In this document: positions 43,146 through 55,388 of the stretch, piece by piece | Numbering within the stretch: position 1 is the first letter of the stretch | Layout: each line of letters starts with the position of its first letter | Assembly (NCBI GenBank): GCA_958510825.1 | Contig: OY294046.1 | Location: 1,240,001-1,304,000 of the forward strand | Direction: 5' to 3' | DNA length: 64,000 nt | Origin: Brachypterus glaber | Lineage: Eukaryota; Arthropoda; Insecta; Coleoptera; Kateretidae | Translations under genes and position numbers: made by a program | Notes under the pieces: model-generated | Database searches by the model: none | What the model saw: only the letters and a program-made list of their open reading frames with translations | What the model was told of the DNA's origin: nothing

Positions 43146-45275
43146 AAAATAGATTTTTTTTTGTTGTTTATAACTTTTCCCAAGAAAAGTCTTGCGTTAA
43201 TAAAAAAATTAAGTATTTTATTATTTCTTTTTTTAACGTTTCTGAATGATTATGCAAACAAGATCCATTTCTCAAAAATCTGTCAGTCTGTCCGGGAAAA
43301 TTTGTGACCATAAACAATAACTCGGGAAAGCTTTGAGCTAAAGATTTCAAGTGTGGAACGTAGATTTATTATCGAAAGTTCCGTTGAAATTCTTTGTTTT
43401 TTTCTTAATCGGGGTAAAACAATTTTTTTTTTAAATATTCTTTTTCGATTTTTTTTTTGAACTATAGGGGTTAATATTCTTTTGTTGGTAGTCGTATTTT
43501 GGAGTATAATGTAAATCAAATAGGAAATAGATTTTTTTGTTGTTGTTTGTAACTTTTCCCAAGAAAAGTCTTGTGTTAATAAAAAAATACTTATTTTTTT
43601 TATTCCTTTTTTTAACGTTTCTGAATGATTATGCAAACAAGATCCATTTGTCAAAAATCTGTCGGTCTGTCCGGGAAAATTTGTGACCATAAACAATAAC
43701 TCGGGAAAGCTTTTAGCTAAAGATTTCAAGTGTGGAACGTAGGTTTCTTATCGAAAGTTCCGTTGAAATTCTTTGTTTTTTTCTTAATCGGGGTAAAACA
43801 ATTTTTTTTTTTAAATATTCTTTTTCGATTTTTTTTTGAACTATAGGGGTTAATATTCTTTTGTTGGTAGTCGTATTTTGGAGTATAATGTAAATCAAAT
43901 AGGAAATAGATTTTTTTTTGTTGTTTGTAACTTTTCCCAAAAAAAGTCTTGTGTTAATAAAAAAATACTTATTTTTTTTATTCCTTTTTTTAACGTTTCT
44001 GAATGATTATGCAAACAAGATCCATTTGTCAAAAATCTGTCGGTCTGTCCGGGAAAATTTGTGACCATAAACAATAACTCGGGAAAGCTTTTAGCTAAAG
44101 ATTTCAAGTGTGGAACGTAGGTTTCTTATCGAAAGTTCCGTTGAAATTCTTTGTTTTTTTCTTAATCGGGGTAAAACAATTTTTTTTTTAAATATTCTTT
44201 TTCGATTTTTTTTTGAACTATAGGGGTTAATATTCTTTTGTTGGTAGTCGTATTTTGGAGTATAATGTAAATCAAATAGGAAATAGATTTTTTTTTGTTG
44301 TTTGTAACTTTTCCCAAGAAAAGTCTTGTGTTAATAAAAAAATACTTATTTTTTTTATTCCTTTTTTTAACGTTTCTGAATGATTATGCAAACAAGATCC
44401 ATTTGTCAAAAATCTGTCGGTCTGTCCGGGAAAATTTGTGACCATAAACAATAACTCGGGAAAGCTTTGAGCTAAAGATTTCAAGTGTGGAACGTAGATT
44501 TATTATCGAAAGTTCCGTTGAAATTCTTTGTTTTTTTTTAATCGGGGTGGGGTGAAAAAATTCTTTTTCGAAATTTGTTTTTTGAACTATACTTATTTTT
44601 TTTATTCCTTTTTTTAACGTTTCTGAATGATTATGCAAACAAGATCCATTTGTCAAAAATCTGTCGGTCTGTCGAAACGAAAATTTGTGACCATAAACAA
44701 TAACTCGGGAAAGCTTTTAGCTAAAGATTTCAAGTGTGGAACGTAGGTTTCTTATCGAAAGTTCCGTTGAAATTCTTTGTTTTTTTCTTAATCGGGGTAA
44801 AACAATTTTTTTTTTAAATATTCTTTTTCGATTTTTTTTTGAACTATAGGGGTTAATATTCTTTTGTTGGTAGTCGTATTTTGGAGTATAATGTAAATCA
44901 AATAGGAAATAGATTTTTTTTTTGTTGTTTGTAACTTTTCCCAAGAAAAGTCTTGTGTTAATAAAAAAATACTTATTTTTTTTATTCCTTTTTTTAACGT
45001 TTCTGAATGATTATGCAAACAAGATCCATTTGTCAAAAATCTGTCGGTCTGTCCGGGAAAATTTGTGACCATAAACAATAACTCGGGAAAGCTTTGAGCT
45101 AAAGATTTCAAGTGTGGAACGTAGATTTATTATCGAAAGTTCCGTTGAAATTCTTTGTTTTTTTTTAATCGGGGTGGGGTGAAAAATTTCTTTTTCGATT
45201 TTTGTTTTTTGAACTATACGGGTTAATATTCTTTTGTTGGTAGTCGCAATTTGTAGTATAATGTAAATCAAGTAA
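43146..45275. repeat. Tandem array, ~378-bp unit x 6 (one short unit)
   Basis: AACGTTTCTGAATGATTATG recurs at 43235, 43614, 43992, 44369, 44616 and 44996. Spacings are 379, 378, 377, 247 and 380. The short unit lost ~130 bp between two ACTATA..ACTTATTTT words, which looks like unequal exchange. Two monomer versions alternate: GTAAAACAATTTT and GGGGTGGGGTGAAAAA. Each unit holds a CTGTCGGTCTGTCCGGG block and an AATAACTCGGGAAAGCTTT block. The recurring minus-strand frames follow from the repetition and are not genes. Confidence 0.9.
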
Positions 45276-45941
45276 ATTGTTGTGTAAAAAAAGTCTAATC
45301 GACTTCTAACAGCTGTTAGCTTACAACGGATTCTTTAATTGTTGTTCTTGCAGTAAGTTAACAGCATTTAATTAATTTTATAAAAAGTTACGTACCGATA
45401 AATTAGTTCTAATAAGTTCATTTTTTTTTAAATACCAATTATGTCATTTAATCTAATGGTTTGTAAATTATTTTATTTATTAAATGTACAAATTCTTAGA
45501 ATTTACTGTTACAACTAAAATTCCAAAAGTGTATTTAAATTTAGGCATCGATATAAAATTTAAATAAAGACTGTGTATAAACAATCAGGGCCGGCGCAAG
45601 ACAAAAATGCTGAACGGGAGAAACACTGATTTGGCGCCCCCTACAGTTGGGACATACCCAAATATCCACGATCAACAAGTTTCGCGCTCAGCTGAGACAT
45701 AAACCTCATTACCAGTAGTCGGCGAATTTCCAGTACTCGCATAGGCGCCGCGTCGACTCTAGCGTTGAGGCAAGGTTTCAAATATTAAAAATTTTATTTC
45801 TTTTTATCTTGATTTTTTTAATGATTCCATTTAAACGAGTAAGGTGGGAAAAAAAACTTATCGATAAATAAAAATTAAAAACTTTCGTTTTCTTAAAAGA
45901 TAAATCGAATGTCGTTTTTTTCTTTGAAAAAGACCGATATA

Positions 45942-46365
45942 CACGGAAAAAAAAATTATAGCTAGGAGCGCTATAACCCACATACCAAGCAAATTATAAT
46001 CGCTTATTATATAAATACAAGGCTTTCTCTTACAATTATGGCAGTCAGTGTAAAAATTTATATGAAATACTTTAATTGTTTAGTAAATAATAAAATATAA
46101 CAAATAGTATGGCATTTATAGCTTAAATAGATTTAATTATTGTCCGTGCTAATAATTTTTATAATATAATAAAATTTCTGTAAATTTATAATAGTGCCTG
46201 TAATAAATATAATCGTGTCTGTAATATATATAATCGTTTCCAATTTATTTTTAACATTATTAATTATTGTGTCCCTTATAATCTATAGCTTAAATCACTA
46301 TAATTTGCCACTGTTACCAAATATCTTATAATGTATAGCGCAGAGCCCACTAATTTCTTTCCGTG
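45942..46365 (-). mobile_element. MITE family D, copy 3
   Basis: Reverse copy, 424 bp, TA flanks. The paralogue near 38440 shows the empty site (GATATA...), confirming insertion into TA. Confidence 0.88.
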
Positions 46366-46386
46366 TATATACGTATGTATAGTTAA

Positions 46387-46637
46387 GGGGCTGTCTATAT
46401 ATTACGTAACGCAAATTGTACCAAAATTCATACACTTCATACCCCGTTTCTGGCGTTATTAAAGGATGTAGAGATTTCATATTTTGGTTACCCCCCCAAA
46501 TAGGGGGATGTTAGGGGGGATGTTAGGGGGGGGTAGCCAAAATATAAAATCTCTACAGCCTTTAATAACGCAAGAACCAGTGTATGAATTGTATGAATTT
46601 TGGTACAATTTGCGTTACGTAATATACGGACAGCCCC
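46387..46637. mobile_element. PIF/Harbinger-like MITE (251 bp), TAA duplication
   Basis: Ends GGGGCTGTCTATATATTACG and inverted GGGGCTGTCCGTATATTACG; arms ~110 bp. Flanked by TAA (46384-46386, 46638-46640). The paralogous empty site (minus strand near 38410) reads TTAATATG with one TAA, so the duplication is 3 bp, the PIF/Harbinger size. The centre is a run of GGGGGATGTTA repeats. Confidence 0.82.
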
Positions 46638-47111
46638 TAATATGTATAGTTAATATTGTTGTGGGTAACAAATTAGTTGTCAAATGTTTCGATTTATAAA
46701 AATTTCCCTCATAACTCGGCAAAATTATTCCGTAAGCCTATGTTTCTGTGTTTATTTTCAACGTTGATGAGTCATAACTGAGTTTACGCCGAATACTGCT
46801 CATTAGTCCAAAAACCGACAAAAACCAGTGCCAATTTCTTGCCCCTATTCGACGGCAAGCGGGCGGCCGCCCCTGTAAATAAATATTTAAATAATTCCTT
46901 GGATTCTAATTAAAACAATTAATGATTTTGTCACTTTCGCCAAAAGTTAAAAAAACATAAATTTTATGCTTCATTAAAATCTGACATTGTGCAAGCAAAT
47001 AATCTATTAATTAATTATATTTTATTTCACTTAATGCATTTATTTCGTAGTTTTACAGGTTTCTATGCTATACAAGAGTTTGAGTCTCCTAAGTGAAAAG
47101 TCCTATCTATA

Positions 47112-47693
47112 CACGGTGTATTTGAAATAGCGTAGGAAATTTTAACAAATGATTCTACATCATAAAATATGACAAAAAGTTCCTATAAACATATGTCTAA
47201 AAATGCGTCATAAGGGAGCTATGCCCCTTTGAAAGTGGCTAAAAAAATCGGTTTTTATTTAATAACTTAGGAACCCTTTGACATATGTCAACGAGGTTTT
47301 GCACATCAACTAATCCTACCAAGGCCCGTTTTTATGTGTTATTTTCATGTACTTATTTCAACCAGGGGTGTGCGAAACGGGGGGGGGGCTTATCAGTTTT
47401 TTGTCCCAAACTTTTTTCTGTATAACTTTTTTGCAATTTTATTTTTGAAATATGATTCCTCAGGTCAAAATACATAAAAAAGATACTCTTGTTGTAATAC
47501 TGTAGGATTAACCGTTTTCGAGAAAAGTTCATTTGAAGGTGAAATTTCACAGTTCGAGGACGAAGAATTAAATACTAAAATGTCGAAAACCAAAATTTTA
47601 ATGATGCAATGAATGAATGAATGAACTTTTTGTCATATTTTATGATGTAGAATCATCTGTTAAAATTTCCTACGCCATTTCAAATACACCGTG
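47112..47693. mobile_element. TA-flanked TIR element (582 bp)
   Basis: Near-perfect 72-bp TIRs starting CACGGTGTATTTGAAAT, TA on both sides (47110-47111, 47694-47695). The interior is collinear with 115-847 (AGTTCCTATAAA, CATAAGGGAGCTATGCCCCT, GTCCCAAACTTTTT), so the two are related despite different outer ends. An additional inverted pair (AAGTCCTATCTA / GATAGGACC) lies just outside. Confidence 0.82.
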
Positions 47694-47744
47694 TATAGGT
47701 TTAACATACATAGATAGGACCTTTCAGCTTAGGCAGGCAGTGTA

Positions 47745-48424
47745 GGCTTACTATTTACCTACGGAATTGTTTGGGTCCCACCCCTCAAAATTATTCCTTA
47801 AGGTGAAACTTTCATTTTTTTTTAGATTTTTTTAAAAATATTTAGAGGTCCCGCCCGGCGCTTTCTTAAACAGAAAATCATGTGAAGGGTTTTTGTTTTG
47901 AACGTTTATGGAACAAAAAAGTGTTTCTGGATAATAAAGGAATATTCTCAATTTTTATGCCCCTCTATAAAAATAAAAGGGATTTTTTATGGGGTGAAAA
48001 TGATAAAAATTGACACATGAGGTTAATAAAGACAAGAAAAAAATGCACTTTTTTTTCTAGAGTATTTTTCTTCTTCTACTTAAAAAAATGTTTAAAAAAA
48101 AGGAAAAGAAGAATAAACTTAAATTATTTTTTTTGCGTGTACAATTTTCGAGTTCACTGTTACAAAATGTAAAATGACTAATTTGAGGAAGTTGCATCGT
48201 TTTTAGCCCCCGGGTGAGTCAGTTAATTTCTTTGTGTTTGGTTCGACCAAGTCGTAGGCGAAATTGACTGAGTTAATATCAGACTGCTTCGACAGGAAAG
48301 GAAATAATAAAAAAACGAGAAATGTTATTGTTATTTTCAGTTTAATGCCTTTTTTGGTTTCCTCGTTTAGTGGGCACTTATAAAACTCTACGCAGTCTCA
48401 AAACTAGAGGAGTATCTAATATTT
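47745..48424. other. No recognisable gene
   Basis: AT-rich. A hairpin of GAGTCAGTTAATTTC and GAAATTGACTGAGTTAA lies at about 48210-48275. Confidence 0.4.
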
Positions 48425-49026
48425 ATTTATATACCAAGGGACTAAACTGGCTGTTTTAGTCCCGCTGCATTAGTGAGCGAGCGTAGCGAGCGAGGGAAAC
48501 AGAAATGCAAGGGACTAAAACAGCCAAGTTTAGTCCTGAGGTATATACACTATTTTTTGCAGGACCAAACATAATTTAGGTAGGTAGATAAAATTAAAAT
48601 TAAAAACCACGCGTCTAAAATCGGTTGTTTTATTTTCGTAATTTAATCAAGATGCCTGTAAATTGCGAAAAGTCAATTTCATGGCTGTCGCAATTTCAAT
48701 TGTTTTTTAATATGAGTGACACAAACGACAAAAAAATGGACGAAGATGATAAATTTTAAGTTATGTATAAATTGTTATAACAATGTTATTTTTAAAGGTT
48801 TTCTTTGTTAAAATCAAATAAATTGGTTTGAATCGCTAATTTATTACAAAACACCACCAAACCTAATTTTTGAACCAGCAAAGCACATATAAAGTAAGTT
48901 TAATATTTTAATATTATCAAGGTTGCCGTGATTTTTATTCCCTAGGGAGAAAAACGGCAAGTTTAGTCCCGAAAATGAAAGAGTAAAATTAGGTTTTAGT
49001 CTTGGTCGTGCAAAAAAGTTTTTTTC
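48425..49026 (+). repeat. Repeat A, copy 1 (~600 bp)
   Basis: Begins TTTATATACCAAGGGACT, has a ~130-bp hairpin (GGGACTAAACTGGCTGTTTT and complement around GAGCGAGCGTAGCGAGCGAG), and ends TTGGTCGTGCAAAAAA. Other copies: 50725-51258 and 57498-58088. Confidence 0.78.
48652..48759 (+). CDS. 35-codon ORF in repeat A
   Basis: MPVNCEKSISWLSQFQLFF start, acidic tail ending MDEDDKF, stop TAA. The same-length frame is intact in the other two copies (50896-51003 and 57728-57835) with a few amino-acid changes. It may be the first exon of a lost transposase or just chance in a young family. Function unknown. Confidence 0.3.
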   Translation: MPVNCEKSISWLSQFQLFFNMSDTNDKKMDEDDKF

Positions 49027-49432
49027 TACTACCTAATTAAGTGTTAGCTTACATATTATCTACCATTGTCAAGGCTTGTTTACCTTGGCAACCAATAAAA
49101 TCAGTGAAGCCATTTATTATTGACCATTGTTACGCATTGTTTATTGACGCCGGTCAATAATGAAATTTTTTTGAGTCAACTACTAACTGTTTTCAACTTA
49201 TTTGTCAAACTGACCGCTATATCAAAATAATTTTTAAACTTTATTTTTAACTGATATTTGGAGTTACTAGCTTAAGGTAGTAAAAAAAATACTATATGCA
49301 CCACGTATGCGAACTGTCTTAAGTGTTCTCGACTGATTGTTTGCCTCGACTCCGTCTCAGCAAAAAAATTTCAGTCTCGAACACTAAAGACTTAGTTCGC
49401 ATACTAGGTACATAATATACTATTATTGGATT
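49020..49432 (+). repeat. Repeat K, copy 2
   Basis: Starts at the end of repeat A (TTTTTTTCTACTACCTAATT) and runs to GACTTAGTTCGCATACTAGG. One full arm plus the centre; the other arm is missing. Confidence 0.7.
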
Positions 49433-49904
49433 GTATCTAAAGGCTCTACATTTGTATAATAAACTTGTACGAAAAGTTTAATTTTACGGCCTAGGCCGCA
49501 AAAGTAAAATAGTCGACGTTGATTGGTTAATTGATGTTGAACTGTTGACATTTAAATTCTAACCTCAAATTTGTTGTCAAAAATACAAATGTATTTCTTA
49601 ATATATTACAATCGAATAAAAAATAGTGTATTATAGACGCTCTCCGAGCTCGGATGGCAATCTCCGTAATCGCTCTGAAAACAGTTTTCGTCCTTGTACC
49701 ATAAAGTACTACTTATTTCAAAATTATCAAAAGCTCAATGGGTAATAAAAAGGGGGTAGTGAATCAAATTTTGAAACAAAAAATCAAAAAAATAAATATT
49801 TTTAACATTGATCTAGATTGCGATTAATTCCCAATGACAGAACCCGATTAATCTTCCCACGACTGAATTAACCTAATAAAGAATAGTTCTATAAGGTATG
49901 CGGT

Positions 49905-51478
49905 TAGCGGCGGACTGGCCCAGGCCGCTGGGCGGCAGAAGGGCCTAAAGGGCTTAAATATTTTTTTTTCGTTTTACAAAAAAATATTTTTTTTTTGAAA
50001 AAAAAATCGTTATTTTTTTTTGAAAAAAACATTGAAATATTTAATTTTTTGTCTTAGAAAAAAATACACTACCCAGTAAAAGAGCTTTTCCATTTTTTAC
50101 CTCGGCGTCTAAAATGGATTTTTTTTATTTTCAGATTCACTTTCAGCAACCTCGAAAACCCCAATATACCAGTTTTCAAGATAACTCAGGGGTAAAGTTA
50201 GATTTTTTATTATCAGATTCACTTTCAGCAACCTGGGGGGGGGGGGCTGAAATTATAAAAAAAATATTATTTGATTCATATTCGTTGACCCCAAAAACCC
50301 TTATTCACCAATTTTGACGAAAATATTGAAAATATTTAAAAATATTTACCCCCTCTCCCCAGCGGTGGTGGAGTTAGAAAGTTTTTATTATTAGATTCAA
50401 TTTCAGCAACCATAAAAACCCCTATATAGCAATTTTCAAATTTTTGTATTTTTTTTATTTTTTCCCTTAACATACCTCTATGCCAAAACTAGCTTTAACT
50501 TAAAAATTATAAGAAGGTTTTGCTAAATTTTTATTCATATTGCCCAATCGTCCGACCGTCCGACCGATCAATCGACCGAGATTTAGTTTTTGCTTGAAAT
50601 TGATTTATATCGACAAAAAACGTCATAAAACGCAAAAATACGCAAAAAATAGATTTTTTTTGCACCAATTACAAGGCTTTCCGATTTTTTTTTTTTTTTT
50701 TCGAAAAAAAAGTGAAAAAATAGTTATTTATATACCAAGGGACTGGCTGTTTTAGTCCCGCTGCATTAGTGTTTCCTGAGCGAGCGAGCAAGTTTAGTCC
50801 TGAGGTATATACACTATTTTTTGCGGGACCAAACATAATTTAGGTAGGTACCACGCGTCTAAAATCGGTTGTTTTATTTTCGAAATTTAATCAAGATGCC
50901 TGTAAATTGCGAAAAGTCAGTTTCATGGCTATCGCGATTTCAATTGTTTTTTAATATGGTTGACACAAACGTCAAAAAAATGGACGAAGATGATAAATTT
51001 TAAGTTATGTATAAATTGTTAAAACAATGTTATTTTTAAAGGTTTTCTTTGTTAAATCAAATGAATTGGTTTGAATCGCTAACTTATTACAAAACACCAC
51101 CAAACCTAATTTTTGAACCAGCAAAGCACATAGTAAGTATAATATTTTAATATAATCAAGGTTGCCGTGATTTTTATTCTCTAGGGAGAAAAACGGCAAG
51201 TTTAGTCCCGAAAATGAAAGCGTAAAATTAGGTTTTAGTCTTGGTCGTGCAAAAAAAATATTTTTTTAATTTTTTTTTTATTCACGGTTTGTTTATAATT
51301 ACTTACTTTTATTAATCGTGAAAGTGCTGTTTTTTTCACTAATTTTAGAAGACTAACTGAGAAGCTCTTTTTTAAGTCATTCTTTTTAAAGAAGAGGTAT
51401 AGGTATTTTGCGGGCCCCCATTTGATCGTTTCGCGGCCCCCTTTAGGTCGTTTCCCACAAGTGCCCAGTCCGCCACTG
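49905..51478. mobile_element. hAT-like element with nested repeats
   Basis: Ends TAGCGGCGGACTGG and inverted CAGTGGCGGACTGG; flanks TATGCGGT (49897) and TATGCAAA (51479) share five leading bases. Inside are degenerate ~105-bp repeats (50110-50440, GATTCACTTTCAGCAACCT), a GTCCGACCGTCCGACCG run and a shortened A copy. No transposase. Confidence 0.5.
50725..51258 (+). repeat. Repeat A, copy 2 (shortened hairpin)
   Basis: Same ends as the other A copies; most of the terminal hairpin is deleted. The 35-codon ORF is intact at 50896-51003. Confidence 0.78.
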
Positions 51479-51522
51479 TATGCAAATAATACAAAAGCTA
51501 CTAAGTGAATACAAATGAGTTT

Positions 51523-51804
51523 GTTTGTTTGTTTGTTTTACTGTTTAACGTCGTTTTTCGCTGCTATGGCCTAATTGACGGGACCGCCATCTTTACGTGC
51601 CCTCCGAAGCACGGTCCTCAACAGAACTCGCATCCACCCTGAAATGTGTTTACAGTTTCACCTGCAACCCACATTACAGTTAGTCATCGTAGTTCCATCT
51701 ACCGACTATTTACACCACTATACATCCATGCTCTATGTGGGGCTCGAACCCACAACCCCAGGATCCGTAATCAAACGCGCTACCATTGCGCTACTGGGGT
51801 CGGC
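51523..51804 (-). repeat. tRNA-derived SINE S1 with 12-bp target duplication
   Basis: Flanked by ACAAATGAGTTT (51511-51522 and 51805-51816). On the minus strand the head starts GACCCCAGTAGCGCAATGG (A-box region) and has GGGTTCGAGCC (B box, complement at 51741-51751). The body has GGAGGGCACG and GTCCCGTCAATTAGG, and the end is GTTAAACAGTAAAACAAAC with an (AAAC)n tail. The GTTAAACA(N)TAAAACAAAC tail is common to many insect SINEs. The head resembles tRNA-Trp or tRNA-Arg but the anticodon loop is altered. Confidence 0.88.
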
Positions 51805-52001
51805 ACAAATGAGTTTAATTTTGAATTAAGTATACTTATAAATCACAGATACATTAAATAATTGGATGCCCACCTATTTTAAAAAGATCAAGTACCCACC
51901 ATTAATTCTGTGGAAACTGCTTAATCATTTAAATTAGAAATGGTAATTACACTTTCCCATAGGAAAGTCTTGCGTAAGTAAAAAATAAAATAATAGTAAA
52001 T

Positions 52002-52608
52002 TATGAACCTAGTATGCTGAGACGGAGTCGAGGCAAAAAAACAGTCGAGAACACTTAAGACAGTTCGCATACTATTTTTTCTGCTACCTAAAGCTAGTAA
52101 CCCCAAATATCAGTTAAAAATAAAGTTTTAAAATTATTTTGACATAGCTGTCAGTTTGACAATTAAGTTGAAAAAAGTTAGTTAGTTGTCTCAAAAATTT
52201 TTCATTATTGACCGTCGTCAATAAACAAAAACATTTTTTTTCTACTACCTAATTAAGTGCTAGCTTACATATTATCTACCGTTGTCAAGGCTTGTTTACC
52301 TTGGCAACCAATAAAATCAGTAAACTCATTTATTATTGACCATTGTTAAGCATTGTTTATTGACGACGGTCAATAATGAAAAAAATTAAGACAACTGCTA
52401 ACTTTTTTCAACTTAATTGTCGAACTGACTGCTATGTCAAAATAGTTTTTAAACTACATTAATAACTAATATTTAACTACCTTTAGGTAGTAGAAAAAAT
52501 GGTATATGCGAACTGTCTTAAGTGTTCTCGACTGATTTTTTGCCTCGACTCAGCAAAAAAACTTCAGTCTCGAACACTAAAGACTTAGTTCGCATACTAG
52601 GTGCATAA
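52002..52608. repeat. Repeat K, copy 3 (both arms)
   Basis: Two arms of about 245 bp in inverted orientation. The left runs from AACCTAGTATGCTGAGACGG to CGTCGTCAATAAAC; the right mirrors it to TTCGCATACTAGGTGCATAA. A D MITE follows directly at 52611. Confidence 0.75.
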
Positions 52609-52610
52609 TA

Positions 52611-53035
52611 CACGGAAAAAAAAAATTATAGCTAGGAGCGCTATAACACACATACCAAGAAAATTATAATCGCTTATTATATAAATACAAGGCTTTCTCT
52701 TACAATTATGGCAGTCAGTGTAAAAATTTATATGAAATACTTTAATTGTTTAGTGAATAATAAAATATAACAAATAGTATGGCATTTATAGCTTAAATAG
52801 ATTTAATTATTGTCCGTGCTAATAATTTTTATAATATAATAAAATTTCTGTAAATTTATAATAGTGCCTATAATAAATATAATCGTGTCTGTAATATATA
52901 TAATCGTTTCCAATTTATTTTTAACATTATTAGTTATTGTGTCCCTTATAATCTATAGCTTAAATCACTATAATTTGCCACTGTTACCAAATATCTTATA
53001 ATGTATAGCGCAGAGCCCACTAATTTCTTTCCGTG
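52611..53035 (-). mobile_element. MITE family D, copy 4
   Basis: Reverse copy, 425 bp, with TA flanks (52609-52610, 53036-53037), inserted at the very edge of repeat K. Confidence 0.87.
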
Positions 53036-53648
53036 TATACTATTTTGTTTTTTTACGTTTCTTGATGTTTTTGCGTAAAAAAAACAATTTTCGCGAAAAA
53101 ATCTCTGTCGGTCTCTTTGGGAAATATGTGGTCACGTGTGTGACCACGAATAATCAAGAACGTTTTCAGCTAAAGACTGTTTAAAATATTTATGTCACCA
53201 CAAAATACCTAACGTAGATTTTTATTTTTAATTTAAATAGGCAAAAAATAGAAACTTTTGGGAAAATACCTAATTTTTCAAAACGTGAACGTGAAATTAC
53301 TCAATTTTTGTGTTATTAATAAAGCTATCAAAATAAATTTTATGTCAATATATTGATATTAATGATAATAATATAAACTCAAAAAGCTAAAAGTTTATTT
53401 AAACAACTTGTAGCTTTAATTTTTGAGCTGCAACTTATCTAAATTTCAAACATAATTTAAACTGGAAATGCAATGTACATTACACTTTTAAAACAATTTT
53501 AAATGATAAAAATTAAAAAAAAAAAAATCTAAGAAAATTGCGTCTTTCAACAAAAAAAAAATTGAAAATTCAACACCTTCATATACCATGTATAAACTTC
53601 ATTTGTATGATTTTTCTTGGTGTTTAATGCGTGCTATGGGCTCGCTTC
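53036..53648. other. AT-rich with module remnants
   Basis: CTGTCGGTCTCTTTGGGAAA and AGAACGTTTTCAGCTAAAGA (53108-53180) are diverged versions of the block in the 43-45 kb array. Nothing else supported. Confidence 0.45.
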
Positions 53649-53650
53649 TA

Positions 53651-53903
53651 CACAGAAAAAAAGGGATTCCTTGAACTAATGACACGTGTCTTTTGATATG
53701 TTCCAATCCATATCTCTTGTTTCAAGCATTTTTTTGAACCAAAGTCAATATCCTTAAATGAAGAGCGCGTCCAAACACCCGTGCTATTCATTCAAGAACA
53801 TTGACTTTGGTTAAAAGAAATGCTAGCCTTAAAACAAGAGAATATGGCTTTGAACATATCGAAAGACACGTATCCTTGGTTCAAGGAATTATTATTTTCT
53901 GTG
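53651..53903. mobile_element. Foldback MITE (253 bp), TA-flanked
   Basis: CACAGAAAA ends with TA outside (53649-53650, 53904-53905). Almost the whole element folds: arms of about 110 bp share CCTTGAAC, GACACGT, GATATGTTC, TCTCTTGTTT and AAAGTCAAT words. The 63-codon frame at 53820 is arm sequence. Confidence 0.8.
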
Positions 53904-53905
53904 TA

Positions 53906-55032
53906 CTTCCAAGTCATTATCGTTTATTACAATAGTAAGAGCCAGGAAAATACAAATTTATCACGTACACGGTTTAGTTTAGCAATTAATTACAAACTTG
54001 TGATTACCTGAGCTAGTACCTCGCTTTATATAATCTAGTTAATTATTGATTGTTGTTTATTTATTGTTTGCTCGTTGATAATTAACGTTAGATAGGGTAA
54101 ATGGGAACAACGCTATTATAAAAATATTGCTGCCAACAAAAGAATCCTTTTCTCACTACCAACTAGGTAAGTTGACATTACTTAATCAAAAAGTCGACAG
54201 TAATGGAAAGTTCTATATCGAGCACACTTTGTGATAGATGAAATCAATACAAACAAAAAGGCAAATTTGATGCTATTTTCGAGCCATCAAATTATTAGAA
54301 CAAGTTCTATTTTTCGCCGATTTTCATGCAAGATTTATAGTTATTTTCGTGGTACCAACCTGGAAAAAAGTTACTAAATCGATTTATTTTTACTAATATA
54401 GTAGCAACTGGACATGTTAATAATTATTATTATTAATAATAGGCCGGTCTGTCTAACTAAAAAGCTTCCTTAGAAAAGCAAATGCTAGGTTATGTTTTTG
54501 TCAACAAATGCAGAGACACGTCAAAATTGTCTGGTTGGCAGCATTGTTTAAGCAATATATAGCGTCAAACTTGCGTACAACTTGCTCCGTGAAAAGGCAA
54601 ATGAATGTGTAATTGTCCTCATGCTATATCTGGCAGCAAACTTGCAAAGCACCAAACTTGCGTATAAATTGCTCCGTGAAAAGGCGCCTTTGAACATTTG
54701 ACTACTACCTTATACAATTATAATTATTTAATTTGATTAAATTAAGTGAATCAGTAAATCAGAAAAATTAGATCAGTGCTATTATCTATAATAAATTACT
54801 TTATTTAAAATTACATGTTTGTTATAAATTGGAAAGCATAAATTTTATAGAAAAAGACTGTACTGAAAGTAAAATATGACTTTATATATAAATTAAAACA
54901 AGCAGTGAAGATATACAATATTTCGCGTATAATAGTATGGAATAGAAAAAGATGCAAGTCGCTTGTAAAACAAGTTTATACTATGATATTTAAAAAACGC
55001 TTTGACCCAGTCACTTGAAATTTGGAACAAAA
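53906..55032. other. No recognisable gene
   Basis: A ~32-bp direct repeat (CAAACTTGCGTA-AA-TTGCTCCGTGAAAAGGC) occurs at 54563 and 54653. 54897-54975 is a module L remnant, and 54995-55025 carries the CTTTGACCCAGTCACTTGAA word. Confidence 0.45.
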
Positions 55033-55375
55033 GTACATTAAAGTACTAGTTTCATAACATACATACTAGTACTTTAGAAAACTCGCCGCAAGCGGGTCGT
55101 TTTCTAAACTTGTACTCGTGCGCTAAAAACGTGTTATGAAACGAGTGCTTTATACAATTTTTTCTATTTTGCTCTAAAATTAAAAAAAACTTACATTTAA
55201 ATTGATGACTAATTTAGGGATTTTTGTTTTGGATTGGCATTACAGTTTACACCATGTTTAAAATTCTAAGAGCAAATGATATTTTGATATATATTATAGT
55301 CATCTCTTCTCTTTTTTACTGCAATTAACAAAGCCACAATTTTAACATGGTAAAAATAACCTAAACACAAAATTT
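55033..55375 (+). repeat. Dispersed repeat C, copy 8 (truncated)
   Basis: Full hairpin end, then cut after CCTAAACACAAAATTT and joined to repeat F. Confidence 0.75.
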
Positions 55376-55388
55376 AAATATTAATAAT

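Larger units (their letters stand above)
45586..46875. mobile_element. hAT-like element hosting two MITEs
   Basis: Ends CAGGGCCGGCGCAAGA and inverted CAGGGGCGGCCGCC; flanks TAAACAAT (45578-45585) and TAAATAAA (46876-46883) agree at 6 of 8 positions, as for an old 8-bp duplication. No transposase frame is left. A D MITE (45942-46365) and a Harbinger-like MITE (46387-46637) inserted later. Confidence 0.6.

Noticed and set aside
43168..45271. Series of minus-strand frames with MKSLAQSFPELL starts
   Set aside because: They recur because the DNA is a tandem array; length changes in T-runs break the frames and no domain is present.
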